From: Streptomyces violaceoruber
Lineage (GTDB): Bacteria; Actinomycetota; Actinomycetes; Streptomycetales; Streptomycetaceae
Length of the DNA stretch: 64,000 bases
Assembly: GCF_033406955.1 (NCBI RefSeq)
Contig: NZ_CP137734.1
Location: 5,952,001 to 6,016,000, forward strand
Reading direction: 5' to 3'
Part shown: positions 41,360 through 49,554 of the stretch, one piece after another
Numbering within the stretch: the stretch's first letter is position 1
Layout of the letters: every line of letters begins with the position of its first letter
Position numbers and translations under genes: made by a program
The notes under the pieces: model-generated
What the model was told of the DNA's origin: nothing
What the model saw: only the letters and a program-made list of their open reading frames with translations
Databases searched by the model: none

Positions 41360-42453
41360 CCGCGCCCCGCACCCCCGGCACACCGCGCACCCCGCGCACC
41401 GAACACCTCGTCCTGCCCGGCGTCCTCACCGCCGCCGAGGCCGCCGCGACCGTCCGGGGCATCCTCGCCGTCCAGCGCGAGGACGGCGCGATCCCGTGGT
41501 TCCGCGGCCACCACCTCGACCCGTGGGACCACGTCGAGGCGGCGATGGCCCTGGACACGGCCGACGAGCACGAGGCCGCCGAGCGGGCCTACGCGTGGCT
41601 GGCCCGGCACCAGAACCAGGACGGCTCCTGGTACGCCGCCTACGCCGACGGGGACTTCGCCGACGTCACCGACCGCGGCCGGGAGACCAACTTCGTCGCC
41701 TACGTCGCGGTCGGCGTCTGGCACCACTACCTCGCCACCGGCGACGACCTGTTCCTGGAGCGGATGTGGCCGGTCGTCCACGCGGCCGTCGAGTTCGTGC
41801 TGCGCCTCCAGCAGCCCGGCGGGCAGATCGGCTGGCGCCGGGGCGACGACGGTACGGACACCACCGACGCGCTGCTGACCGGCAGTTCCTCCGTCCACCA
41901 CGCCCTGCGCTGCGCGCTCGCCATCGCCGAGCAGCGTGAAGAACCCCAGCCCGACTGGGAGTTGGCGGCAGGCGCGCTGCGGCACGCCATCCGCCGCCAC
42001 CCGGAGCGGTTCCTGGACAAGGGCCGCTACTCGATGGACTGGTACTACCCGGTCCTCGGCGGCGCGCTGACCGGCACGGAGGCCAGGTCCCGCATCCAGG
42101 AGAGCTGGGACCGCTTCGTGGTCCCGGGCCTCGGCGTGCGCTGCGTCGTCCCCAACCCCTGGGTGACGGGCGGCGAATCGGCCGAACTCGCGCTCGCCCT
42201 GTGGGCGGTGGGCGAGTCCGACCACGCCCTGGAGATCCTCCAGTCCATCCAGCACCTGCGGGACCCGGACAGCGGCCTGTACTGGACGGGCTACGTCTTC
42301 GAGGACGAGACGGTCTGGCCCCGCGAACTGACCGCCTGGACGGCCGGTTCCCTGCTCCTGGCCGTCGCCGCGCTCGGCGGCCACGAGGCCACCTGCCAGG
42401 TCTTCGCGGGCGAGCGGCTGCCGCGGGGCCTGGACCCCGACTGCTGCGTCTGA
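41356..42453 (+). CDS. Alpha/alpha-toroid protein (prenyltransferase/terpenoid-cyclase-like fold), cytosolic
   Basis: 365 residues; GTG 41356 overlaps the methyltransferase stop (GTGA). The repeats resemble prenyltransferase/glycosidase toroids: ILAVQREDGAIPWFRG, AYAWLARHQNQDGSWY, VVHAAVEFVLRLQQPGGQIG. No signal peptide and no DxDD or QW cyclase core are present. It might process or bind a polyprenyl or glycan intermediate made by its operon partners. Function is not established from sequence. Confidence 0.8.
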   Translation: MTAPRTPGTPRTPRTEHLVLPGVLTAAEAAATVRGILAVQREDGAIPWFRGHHLDPWDHVEAAMALDTADEHEAAERAYAWLARHQNQDGSWYAAYADGDFADVTDRGRETNFVAYVAVGVWHHYLATGDDLFLERMWPVVHAAVEFVLRLQQPGGQIGWRRGDDGTDTTDALLTGSSSVHHALRCALAIAEQREEPQPDWELAAGALRHAIRRHPERFLDKGRYSMDWYYPVLGGALTGTEARSRIQESWDRFVVPGLGVRCVVPNPWVTGGESAELALALWAVGESDHALEILQSIQHLRDPDSGLYWTGYVFEDETVWPRELTAWTAGSLLLAVAALGGHEATCQVFAGERLPRGLDPDCCV

Positions 42454-42466
42454 GGGCCGCCCGGCG

Positions 42467-42760
42467 TCAGCCCCGGTGCAGGCGGTTGGCGACGGCGTGA
42501 CCGACGAAGAGGTAGACGACCGCGGCCAGTCCGTAGCCGGCGACCACACGGGCCCAGGCCTCGTCGAAGGTGAAGAGGTCGTGCGACCAGCCGGCCAGCC
42601 AGTTGGCCGCGTCATGGACGAACCGCACCAGGTCGTTGGCCCGGTTGGCGTCCAACAGATACATCAGGATCCACAGTCCGAGGATGAAGGCCATGATGTC
42701 CGCGATCACCGCGACGGCCGTTCCGGCGGAGTGGGAGCCACTGCGCGTTCGAGGGGACAT
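42467..42760 (-). CDS. Small membrane protein, 2 helices
   Basis: 97 residues from ATG 42760, with GGAAG upstream. Two hydrophobic segments (VAVIADIMAFILGLWILMYLL in part, and VVAGYGLAAVVYLFVGHAVA) enclose a short helix with acidic and aromatic residues. It resembles small actinobacterial membrane proteins of unknown role. It is convergent with the toroid gene, 13 bp apart. Confidence 0.7.
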   Translation of the reverse strand: MSPRTRSGSHSAGTAVAVIADIMAFILGLWILMYLLDANRANDLVRFVHDAANWLAGWSHDLFTFDEAWARVVAGYGLAAVVYLFVGHAVANRLHRG

Positions 42761-42796
42761 GTCTTCCGTCTGGCCCGGAAAGCGCGTTCGAAACCT

Positions 42797-42836
42797 ACGG
42801 CCCCTCGCCCGGAAGTACCGGTGGGCGAGGGGCCGT
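42797..42836 (-). terminator. Strong stem-loop terminator
   Basis: Perfect 14-bp arms acggcccctcgccc (42797-42810) and gggcgaggggccgt (42823-42836) around a 12-base loop, 26 bp beyond the stop of the upstream minus-strand gene. No T run follows, as is usual in Streptomyces. Confidence 0.8.
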
Positions 42837-42862
42837 TGAGGTGAACGGGTGAGCGGGGCCGG

Positions 42863-43741
42863 TCAGCCGCGCTGGATGCCCGAGGTGTCCTGGAGGACGC
42901 CGCGGCGGCCGTCCTGGGTCTGGGCGACCAGGTTGGCGCCGCGCTGCTCGACGGCCAGGTACCAGGTACCCGGGGCCAGCTCGGCGATCGGCGTCGGGGA
43001 GCCGTCCTCCGCGAACAGCGGACGCGGCACCGGCACGGCGAACCAGAACGGGGCGAAGTCCCCGGCCGGCTGCGCCTGCGCCTGCTGCGGAGCCTGCGGC
43101 TGGCCGGGCTGGGGCTGACCGGGCTGCGGCTGCCCCGGCTGCGGCTGGCCGCCGAAGGACGGACCGGGCTGACCCGGCTGTCCGGGCTGGCCCGGCTGGC
43201 CGCCGTACGGCTGCTGCTGGGCGCCCGGGTAGCCGTAACCACCCTGGGGCTGGCCGCCGTAGGGCTGCGGCGCGGCCGGACGGGCGGCCGGGATCAGGGT
43301 GCCCTTGAGGGCCGGGAGCAGCGGCGTGGCCACGGCCGCGGCGGCCATGACCAGCGTGGCGATGAGAGCGAGGATCAGGCCCATCCCGGCACCGATGCCG
43401 CTCGCACCCCCGTCGTTGTCGAAGGCGCCCGCCGGGTCGAAGATGTTGCCGAGCGCGCACCAGGCGGCGAAGACCGTGAACGCGATGCCGAACTGGCCGA
43501 GGTCGAGACCCGCCACCTTCTTCGGCTGCGGCATGGCGCGGTTCACGACGACGAGCGCGGCGCCGATGACGCCCGCCAGGACGACACCGAGCACGACCGA
43601 GCCACTGCCCCACAGGCTGGGGATGTCGGCGCTGTCCGGCGCACCGTCGATCGAGTAGATGTCGAGGAACGACGCGATCAACAGCAACACCGCTGCTCCG
43701 ATCACCACGCCGTCGCCTCGAGTGAGCGAGCGGATATTCAC
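42863..43741 (-). CDS. Membrane protein with Gly/Pro/Gln-rich linker and C-terminal soluble domain
   Basis: 292 residues. GTG 43741 follows GAAGGA at a good distance. Four hydrophobic segments fill the first ~140 residues (VVIGAAVLLLIASFLDIYSI, VVLGVVLAGVIGAALVVV and others). A Pro/Gly/Gln linker with repeated PGQPQ units follows, then a compact C-terminal domain of about 70 residues (GTWYLAVEQRGANLVAQTQD). The layout is like DUF5336-type actinobacterial membrane proteins. Role unknown. Confidence 0.75.
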   Translation of the reverse strand: MNIRSLTRGDGVVIGAAVLLLIASFLDIYSIDGAPDSADIPSLWGSGSVVLGVVLAGVIGAALVVVNRAMPQPKKVAGLDLGQFGIAFTVFAAWCALGNIFDPAGAFDNDGGASGIGAGMGLILALIATLVMAAAAVATPLLPALKGTLIPAARPAAPQPYGGQPQGGYGYPGAQQQPYGGQPGQPGQPGQPGPSFGGQPQPGQPQPGQPQPGQPQAPQQAQAQPAGDFAPFWFAVPVPRPLFAEDGSPTPIAELAPGTWYLAVEQRGANLVAQTQDGRRGVLQDTSGIQRG

Positions 43742-43842
43742 TTCAGGTCCTTCGTAGGTCGTCTCGTCGTCGGTAGAGGCGTCGCTGTCACGACGGCGCC
43801 GAAAGGTTCCGGTGTGAAGCGCGGGGGTGGCCCCTCATCGTA

Positions 43843-43861
43843 CGGACGACACTATCGTCCG
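43843..43861. terminator. Short stem-loop between the amidase and membrane protein genes
   Basis: Arms cggacga and tcgtccg (7 bp, perfect) with a 5-base loop, 39 bp beyond the amidase stop. Likely terminator of the amidase gene. Confidence 0.5.
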
Positions 43862-43899
43862 GACCTCGGAGCTGTCCGCAGGGATCGGGACGCCGGTCA

Positions 43900-44904
43900 C
43901 TACCCGCGCAGGAAACTCACGATTCCCTCAGACATCCCCTGCGCCGCCTTCTGCCGCCAACTGCCGCTGGTCAGCAGGGCCGCGTCCGTGCGGTCGCGCA
44001 TGTTGCCGCACTCGATGAACACCTTGGGAACCGTTGACAGATTGAGACCGCCCAGGTCCGTGCGCGTGACCAGACCGGTGCCGTCGCCGAGGTAGTTCGA
44101 GGGCGCGGTGCCCGTGACGCGCACGAAGGCGCCCGCGACGCGCTCGCCCAGTTCGGCGGAGGGCGCCACGATCGCGCGGGTGTCGGCGGCTCCGTCGTGC
44201 ACCGAGCCGGGCATGATCACGTGGAAGCCCCGGTTGCCCGCCCCCGACCCGTCGGCGTGGATCGAGATCGCGGCGTCGGCCTTCGCCTCGTTGCCGATCC
44301 GGGCCCGCTCGTCCACGCAGGGACCGAACGAACGGTCGCCGTCCTGCGTCAGCTTCACGGTCGCGCCCTGCTCCTGAAGCAGGGTGCGCAGCCGGTGGGC
44401 CACGTCGAGGGTGAACTTCGCCTCGGGCCAGCCCGCGTTGGTGGCCGTGCCCGTCGTGTCGCACTCCTTCCAGTGCGTGCCGACGTTCACCTTGCGGTTG
44501 ATCTCGGACGCGTGCCGGAAGTTGGCGGGGTTGTGCCCCGGGTCGATGACGACGACCTTGCCCGTGAGGGGGCCGGAGGCGGGGAGTGCGGGGCCGGACG
44601 CGGACGGTGCCTTCGAGGTGGGGGCGGGTGACGAACCCGCGGGCTTCTTGCCGTCGCCGTCGCCCGGGGACGACGCGGGAGCACCGGAGGCGGGAGCGCC
44701 GGACGACGGCGCCGCCGGCGTCCCCGCACCGCCCGCCCGGCCGGAGCCGCCCCCGTCCCCCTCGCCGGGGCCGCCCACGGCCGCGTACACCCCCCACCCG
44801 AGCAGCGCCCCGGGCACCAGCGCGGCCACCGCCACGGTCAGCGCGCGGCGCAGCGGGGAGCGGCGGGGCTGGGAAGGTTCGAAGTCCGGGCCTGTGTACG
44901 ACAC
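43900..44904 (-). CDS. N-acetylmuramoyl-L-alanine amidase (Amidase_3), membrane anchored
   Basis: 334 residues from GTG 44904. An N-terminal membrane helix (about 20-42) is followed by a Gly/Ser/Pro linker and then the zinc amidase domain. Metal and catalytic residues are His124 (VVVIDPGHNP), Glu161 (WPEAKFTLD), His216 (ISIHADGS) and Glu298 (VFIECGNMRD). It cuts the amide bond between MurNAc and the stem peptide at the outer face of the membrane. Neighbours do not show which process it serves. Confidence 0.92.
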   Translation of the reverse strand: MSYTGPDFEPSQPRRSPLRRALTVAVAALVPGALLGWGVYAAVGGPGEGDGGGSGRAGGAGTPAAPSSGAPASGAPASSPGDGDGKKPAGSSPAPTSKAPSASGPALPASGPLTGKVVVIDPGHNPANFRHASEINRKVNVGTHWKECDTTGTATNAGWPEAKFTLDVAHRLRTLLQEQGATVKLTQDGDRSFGPCVDERARIGNEAKADAAISIHADGSGAGNRGFHVIMPGSVHDGAADTRAIVAPSAELGERVAGAFVRVTGTAPSNYLGDGTGLVTRTDLGGLNLSTVPKVFIECGNMRDRTDAALLTSGSWRQKAAQGMSEGIVSFLRG

Positions 44905-44914
44905 GTCAGCGACT

Positions 44915-45595
44915 CTAACCGCGCCCTCGGATCCCCGCGCCGGTTCGCCGCAGGACGCGCAGCGAGTCGGTCGCGGAGACCTCGGTGAACGCGCCGGACG
45001 CCAGTGCCCTGAGGTAGACGCGGTACGGGGCCTGGCCGGTGAACACGTCGGCCGGGTCGGGGAACACGTCGTGGATGACCAGCAGACCGCCGTCGGCCAC
45101 GTGCGGGGCCCAGCCCTCGTAGTCGGCGTTCGCGTGCTCGTCGGTGTGGCCGCCGTCGACGAAGACCAGGCCGAGGGGGGAGTTCCAGACCGCCGCGACC
45201 TGGGGGGAGCGGCCGACGAGGGCGACCACGTGCTCCTCCAGGCCGGCCCGGTGCAGGGTGCGGCGGAAGGTGGGCAGGGTGTCCATCACGCCCAGTTCCG
45301 GGTCGACCGTCCCGGGGTCGTGGTAGTCCCAGCCCGGCTGCTGCTCCTCGCTGCCCCGGTGGTGGTCGACGGTGAGCGCGGTGACCCCGGCCCGGCGGGC
45401 CGCGTCGGCGAGCAGCACGGTGGAACGCCCGCAGTACGTGCCGACCTCCAGCAGCGGCAGCCCGAGCCCGCCCGCCTCCACGGCGGCGGCGTACAGCGCC
45501 CGGCCCTCGTGCGCGGGCATGAACCCCTTCGCGGCCTCGAAGGCGGCCAGGACTTCCTGGGAGGGGGCAGGGGTAGAGGCCGGGGCCGCAGTCAT
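44915..45595 (-). CDS. SAM-dependent methyltransferase (Methyltransf_24, CmcI-like)
   Basis: 226 residues; ATG 45595 follows GAAAGG by five bases, which decides the start over the longer frame. SAM motif LLEVGTYCGRSTVLLAD, then LTVDHHRGSEEQQPG, then a metal-type site LVFVDGGHTDEHANADYEGW. Such enzymes methylate hydroxyls or amines of diverse small molecules. It is 10 bp upstream of the amidase stop-start gap on the same strand and probably co-transcribed with the amidase. Confidence 0.85.
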   Translation of the reverse strand: MTAAPASTPAPSQEVLAAFEAAKGFMPAHEGRALYAAAVEAGGLGLPLLEVGTYCGRSTVLLADAARRAGVTALTVDHHRGSEEQQPGWDYHDPGTVDPELGVMDTLPTFRRTLHRAGLEEHVVALVGRSPQVAAVWNSPLGLVFVDGGHTDEHANADYEGWAPHVADGGLLVIHDVFPDPADVFTGQAPYRVYLRALASGAFTEVSATDSLRVLRRTGAGIRGRG

Positions 45596-45646
45596 GAGGG
45601 CCTTTCGGTGGTCGTATCGGGTGTGCCCCATGCTGCCGTACCGTTC

Positions 45647-47275
45647 CTATTCAGTGAGCAGGAGTGGGTCTTGGACCCATTCCTGCTCACTGCGGACATC
45701 CCGAACGGTGTTGGGTGTCCTGGTTGCCCGCGTTCGTGCCGTGTCCGGTGGCACGGATCGTGTCCGTGGTCCGGGGATACGGGGGCGGGGTCCCTCACGC
45801 CCAGAAGTCTCCGGTCCGGCCTGGATGGTCCGATGCCCGCATCCATCGCTCTGGTGGGTGCGGGGCGGTGCCGTCCGACGCCGGATGGGATAGCCCTGGG
45901 CGCGTCGCCCGATCGCGATGCTCGCCGCATCGTGCCGGGTCGTCTTGCGGGTGGTGCTGGTGAGGGGGTTCTGCCAGTGCTGGGCGCCCCAGCGGGAGGT
46001 GTAGGCGGGGTCGACGGCGATGATCGTGATGCCGGTTGCGTCGGCCATGGAGGTCAAGCGGGCGCGGAGCCGTGCGGTGGGCATGCTGGAGATCAGCTGC
46101 CTGAAGCGTTTCCGGCGGCCGTGCTTCTCGCGGGTCTTGTCGGCGGTGAAGTCGAGGTCCTCGACGGCGATGGCTTTCACGCCGGAGGTGGTGGCCCAGT
46201 GCAGGAGCCGGGTCAGGGCGTGGCGGACCTGGGCGTCGCGGTGGGTGGCGGGGCCGGTGAGGCCGTATGAGAAGCGGCGCGGATTGCCGACGGGGTTGCC
46301 GTGGAGGTCGAGGTGCCAGGCGGCGAGGTGGTCGGCGTTCATGTCGACTCCGATCACCCCCTCGGCCAGTGCTGTCGCCAGGGGGACGGTGCGGGTGACT
46401 GGTTTCTGCCAGGACGCGGTCACGTACCAGCGGGCACGTATCGTGTCGTGGTGGATGCGGTAGGCGACGGCCCGGTGCGCGGCGACGCGGTCGACCCACT
46501 CCTGCCCCCGGTGCGCAAATACCACCTGGCCGGTCAGGACGTACCGGCCGTGCGCCGCGTTGGCCAGATGAGCGAGCGGAGCCGGGAGCCGGAGGGACAC
46601 CTCGCCGTCCGGGGTGACGCGGATCGTCTCGTTCCCGAAGCGTTTCCCGGACTCCCCGTCCGCCTGCACAAACCACCGCTCGGCTTCCCACCGCTCACGC
46701 CACTCGGCCTCGGTGAGTCCGGCATCGGTCAGGTGGTGCCGCGCGTGGGCGAGGCGCTTGCCGCCCCGGACCACGTGCACCCGCCCGGCTTCCCGGTCCG
46801 CGCGGGCACGCGCGAGCCGGTCCTCCAGGACGTGCAGGCGCCGGGCCTTGGCATGCCACTCCCGCCGACTCCTGTATCCACCCGGCGCGTGCTTCGTCCC
46901 CTTCTGGCCGAGGGGCAGCGACAGCCGGTGCTCCAGCGTCCGCACTCCCGCCTCCAGGGACTGGACGTGCGCGTGGGCGCCACGGCGGGCCAGCGCCCAC
47001 TGATCGTGTGTGGCTTTGGTGATCGCACCCGCCCACCGGGCTGACGATTCGGGCGTCAGCTCCCGCTTGCGCACCGCCCACGCACCGGCATCATGGTCCA
47101 GCCCGTCACGACAACGCGCCCTCAGGTCACGGGACGCCAACTTGCCCAGATGTGCGCCGACCTGCCGCAGTACCTCCACGTCGGTGGTGGTGAGCTGACC
47201 CAGCCGGGTACGTACCGCCACTCCCGACGGGCCCAGCGCGACGAACGGCGTCGCAAGCCCTCGCAGACTACCCAT
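45647..47275 (-). CDS. TnpB-related (IS200/IS605 accessory) protein without zinc ribbon
   Basis: 542 residues if ATG 47275 is the start; the frame is open to 47428. The RuvC-like triad of TnpB is visible: Asp311 (GVIGVDMNADHLAAW), Glu372 (AVEDLDFT) and Asp449 (RHDAASIAIGRR). Where TnpB normally has a CxxC...CxxC zinc ribbon after AYTS, this protein has AYTSRWGAQHWQNPLT and no cysteine pairs. The N-terminal part is long and basic with a helical region (SLEAGVRTLEHRLSLPL). No TnpA partner is near. It may be a guide-RNA nuclease relative or an inactive derivative. Confidence 0.8.
   Translation of the reverse strand: MGSLRGLATPFVALGPSGVAVRTRLGQLTTTDVEVLRQVGAHLGKLASRDLRARCRDGLDHDAGAWAVRKRELTPESSARWAGAITKATHDQWALARRGAHAHVQSLEAGVRTLEHRLSLPLGQKGTKHAPGGYRSRREWHAKARRLHVLEDRLARARADREAGRVHVVRGGKRLAHARHHLTDAGLTEAEWRERWEAERWFVQADGESGKRFGNETIRVTPDGEVSLRLPAPLAHLANAAHGRYVLTGQVVFAHRGQEWVDRVAAHRAVAYRIHHDTIRARWYVTASWQKPVTRTVPLATALAEGVIGVDMNADHLAAWHLDLHGNPVGNPRRFSYGLTGPATHRDAQVRHALTRLLHWATTSGVKAIAVEDLDFTADKTREKHGRRKRFRQLISSMPTARLRARLTSMADATGITIIAVDPAYTSRWGAQHWQNPLTSTTRKTTRHDAASIAIGRRAQGYPIRRRTAPPRTHQSDGCGHRTIQAGPETSGREGPRPRIPGPRTRSVPPDTARTRATRTPNTVRDVRSEQEWVQDPLLLTE
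45654..45692. repeat. Long palindrome at the 3' end of the TnpB-related gene
   Basis: 18-base arms (45654-45671 and 45675-45692) around a 3-base loop, with one G:T position. It spans the last codons of the TnpB-related gene and lies just before the methyltransferase promoter. It could be the right-end hairpin of an IS200/IS605-like element, part of an omegaRNA, or a terminator. Confidence 0.7.
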
Positions 47276-47350
47276 CCCGCACCCCCGATCAGCCGCGGCG
47301 ACCTTGCACACCACCCTCAACGAACGCCCTCGCCTAAGGTCACGTATTCG

Positions 47351-47372
47351 GCAGGCGAACTTTCGTTCCTGC
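47351..47372. repeat. Imperfect hairpin upstream of the TnpB-related gene
   Basis: GCAG-gc-GAAC-tttc-GTTC-CTGC forms a small bulged hairpin 76 bp before the chosen start. The motif ttcctgctc here also occurs in the palindrome at the other end of the gene, as expected of matching element ends. This is a weak candidate left end. Confidence 0.35.
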
Positions 47373-47518
47373 TCGGAGGTAGAGCCTTCCCGCCCCACCA
47401 CCGTGCTCACCCCTTCGCGCCAGAGCACATTCGTACGCAGTCAACGGCCAGCAGTTCCCAACCCCCCGGTCGCGTTCCGCGAAAGGGGGGTACGGGGGCC
47501 GGGAGGACGGGGCGAGGG

Positions 47519-49276
47519 TCAGGCGGGGACCGTCTCGCCCGGCAGGGACAGGTCCAGGTCGACCGGGCGGTCACCGCCGTGGGTGGCCGCGTGGGCGAGC
47601 GGGGCGTGGCCCGCGGCGCGGGCGGCCAGGACGTACGGGCCCTGGGCGGGCACGGCGAGGGCGTAGCTGCCGTCGCCCGCGGAGAGGGTCGCGCCCGCCT
47701 GCCGTCCGTGCCGGTCGATCAGGGTGACCTTGGCGCGCGCGACGGGGGCGCCGTCGGCGGCCAGCACCCGGCCCCGGAAGCCGAGCGGGTGCTGCCCGGC
47801 CCCGGCGAGCGCCTGCTCGGCGCGGGCCAGGTTCGCGTCCTCCTCGCTGCTCGCGCGCAGCTGGAACACCGCCGCCGGGGTGCGGCGAGGGAGGAAGAAG
47901 GCCAGGACCAGGCCGACGGCGACCGCGCCCGCCGCGATCATGAAGGAGACGCGGAAGCCGTGCAGGGTGGGGACGGCGACGCCGCCCACGTCGTTCGCCG
48001 TGTTGGCGAGCACCATGCCGATGACGGCGCTCGACACCGACGTACCGATGGACCGCATCAGCGTGTTGAGGCCGTTGGCGGCGCCCGTCTCGGAGGCCGG
48101 GACGGCGCTGATGATCAGGGCGGGCAGGGAGGAGTAGGCGAGGCCGATGCCCGCGCCGATCAGCACCGAGGTGACGACGGTCTGCCAGGCGGCGCTCATC
48201 AGGCCGAGACCGCCGGCGTAACCGATGCCGATGATCACCAGGCCGACGATGAGGGTGGTGCGGGGGCCGTAGCGGGCGGACAGGCGGGCGTAGACCGGCG
48301 CGGTGAACATCATCGTCAGGCCCAGCGGGGCCACGCACAGGCCCGCGACGACCATCGACTGCCCCAGGCCGTAGCCGGTCTCGGAGGGCAGCTGGAGGAG
48401 CTGCGGCAGGACGAGGGAGATGACGAAGAAGGAGACGCCGACCATGATCGAGGCGAGGTTGGTGAGCAGCACCTCGCGGCGGGCCGTGGTGCGCAGGTCG
48501 ACCAGCGGGGCGGCGACGCGCAGCTCCATCAGGCCCCACAGGAGCAGCACGACGACGGCGGCGGCGAACAGGCCGAGCGTGGTGGGCGAGGACCAGCCCC
48601 AGTCGCTGCCCTTGCTGATCGGCAGGAGGAAGAGGATCAGACCGGCGGTCAGACCGAACGCGCCCGGCAGGTCGAACGAGCCCTTCGCGCGCAGCGGGGA
48701 CTCGGGCACGACCAGCAGCGTCAGGGCGATGGAGACGACACCGAGGCCGGCGGCGCCGTAGTACAGGGCGTGCCAGTCGGTGTTCTGTGCGACCAGGGCC
48801 GCGGCGGGCAGCGCGAGGCCGCCGCCGACGCCGATCGAGGAACTCATCAGGGCCATCGCCGAGCCGAGCCGCTCGCGGGGCAGCATGTCGCGCATCAGGC
48901 CGATGCCGAGGGGTATCGCGCCCATCGCGACGCCCTGGAGCGTACGGCCGACGATCATCGGGATCAGGGCGTCGGTGAGCGCGCTGAGCAGCGCGCCGAC
49001 GACCATCACCGACAGGCTGGCGATCAGCATGCGGCGCTTGCCGAAGAGGTCGCCGAGCCGGCCCATGATCGGCGTGGCCACGGCTCCGGACAGGAGCGTG
49101 GAGGTGAGGACCCAGCTCGCGTTGCTGGGCGAGGTGTCCAGGAGTCGGGGCAGGTCCTTGATGACCGGGACCAGCAGGGTCTGCATCACCGCGACGACGA
49201 TGCCCGCGAACGCGAGCACCGGGACGGTGGCCCCGCTCGCTCGCCGCGCGGGCTCGTCGGTCGTCGTGTGGGACAT
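47519..49276 (-). CDS. DHA2-family MFS transporter with C-terminal carboxypeptidase-regulatory-like domain
   Basis: 585 residues; ATG 49276 follows GGAGG by nine bases. About 14 helices with motif A GRLGDLFGKRRML and helix-5 SSSIGVGGGLALP. The last ~80 residues after a linker form a beta-sandwich like CarboxypepD_reg (FRGRVLAADGAPVARAKVTL, then GDGSYALAVPAQGPYVLAARA), unusual for an MFS protein since it should be cytoplasmic in a 14-helix topology. The substrate is unknown. It is divergent from another DHA2 gene across 278 bp. Confidence 0.85.
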   Translation of the reverse strand: MSHTTTDEPARRASGATVPVLAFAGIVVAVMQTLLVPVIKDLPRLLDTSPSNASWVLTSTLLSGAVATPIMGRLGDLFGKRRMLIASLSVMVVGALLSALTDALIPMIVGRTLQGVAMGAIPLGIGLMRDMLPRERLGSAMALMSSSIGVGGGLALPAAALVAQNTDWHALYYGAAGLGVVSIALTLLVVPESPLRAKGSFDLPGAFGLTAGLILFLLPISKGSDWGWSSPTTLGLFAAAVVVLLLWGLMELRVAAPLVDLRTTARREVLLTNLASIMVGVSFFVISLVLPQLLQLPSETGYGLGQSMVVAGLCVAPLGLTMMFTAPVYARLSARYGPRTTLIVGLVIIGIGYAGGLGLMSAAWQTVVTSVLIGAGIGLAYSSLPALIISAVPASETGAANGLNTLMRSIGTSVSSAVIGMVLANTANDVGGVAVPTLHGFRVSFMIAAGAVAVGLVLAFFLPRRTPAAVFQLRASSEEDANLARAEQALAGAGQHPLGFRGRVLAADGAPVARAKVTLIDRHGRQAGATLSAGDGSYALAVPAQGPYVLAARAAGHAPLAHAATHGGDRPVDLDLSLPGETVPA

Positions 49277-49485
49277 GGGGTGGGGCCTCCAGGCCGGAGT
49301 TGGCGGGTGCGGAGCGTGAGCGTGATCGTGATACGTGCAGACTGAACCTCGTGCGCCGGGGCAACTATTCCGTTGCTTCGAGTCCCTAACTAATTCTTGA
49401 CCTTCTCTTGGCGTTCACGGGAGGGGGCGGGCGGGAGAGACGCGGGGGACGGACGCAGACACAGGGGAGAGACCGAGGGAGGCGG

Positions 49486-49503
49486 CTAGGTCGTGAGACC
49501 TAG
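49486..49503. promoter_or_regulatory. Palindrome upstream of the second DHA2 gene
   Basis: CTAGGTC-gtga-GACCTAG, perfect 7-bp arms, 51 bp before ATG 49555 in the divergent gap between two MFS genes. It is a plausible operator for a regulator encoded elsewhere; none is adjacent. Confidence 0.5.
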
Positions 49504-49554
49504 GCCGGTCGGGGGTCGAAATACCGATGCAAGGGTCAGGTCGGGGTTGAGACC

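Noticed and set aside
36049..42453. Toroid proteins taken as squalene-hopene or terpene cyclases
   Set aside because: Neither has the DxDD catalytic motif or QW repeats; one is secreted and anchored, and the contexts are a B12 riboswitch operon and a glycosyltransferase operon, so a terpene cluster is not supported.
39180..42453. Equivalent of the mycobacterial methylglucose-lipopolysaccharide genes (Rv3030-Rv3032)
   Set aside because: A GT4 gene next to a methyltransferase is similar, but the third gene is a toroid protein rather than a GH57 enzyme, so equivalence is not supported.
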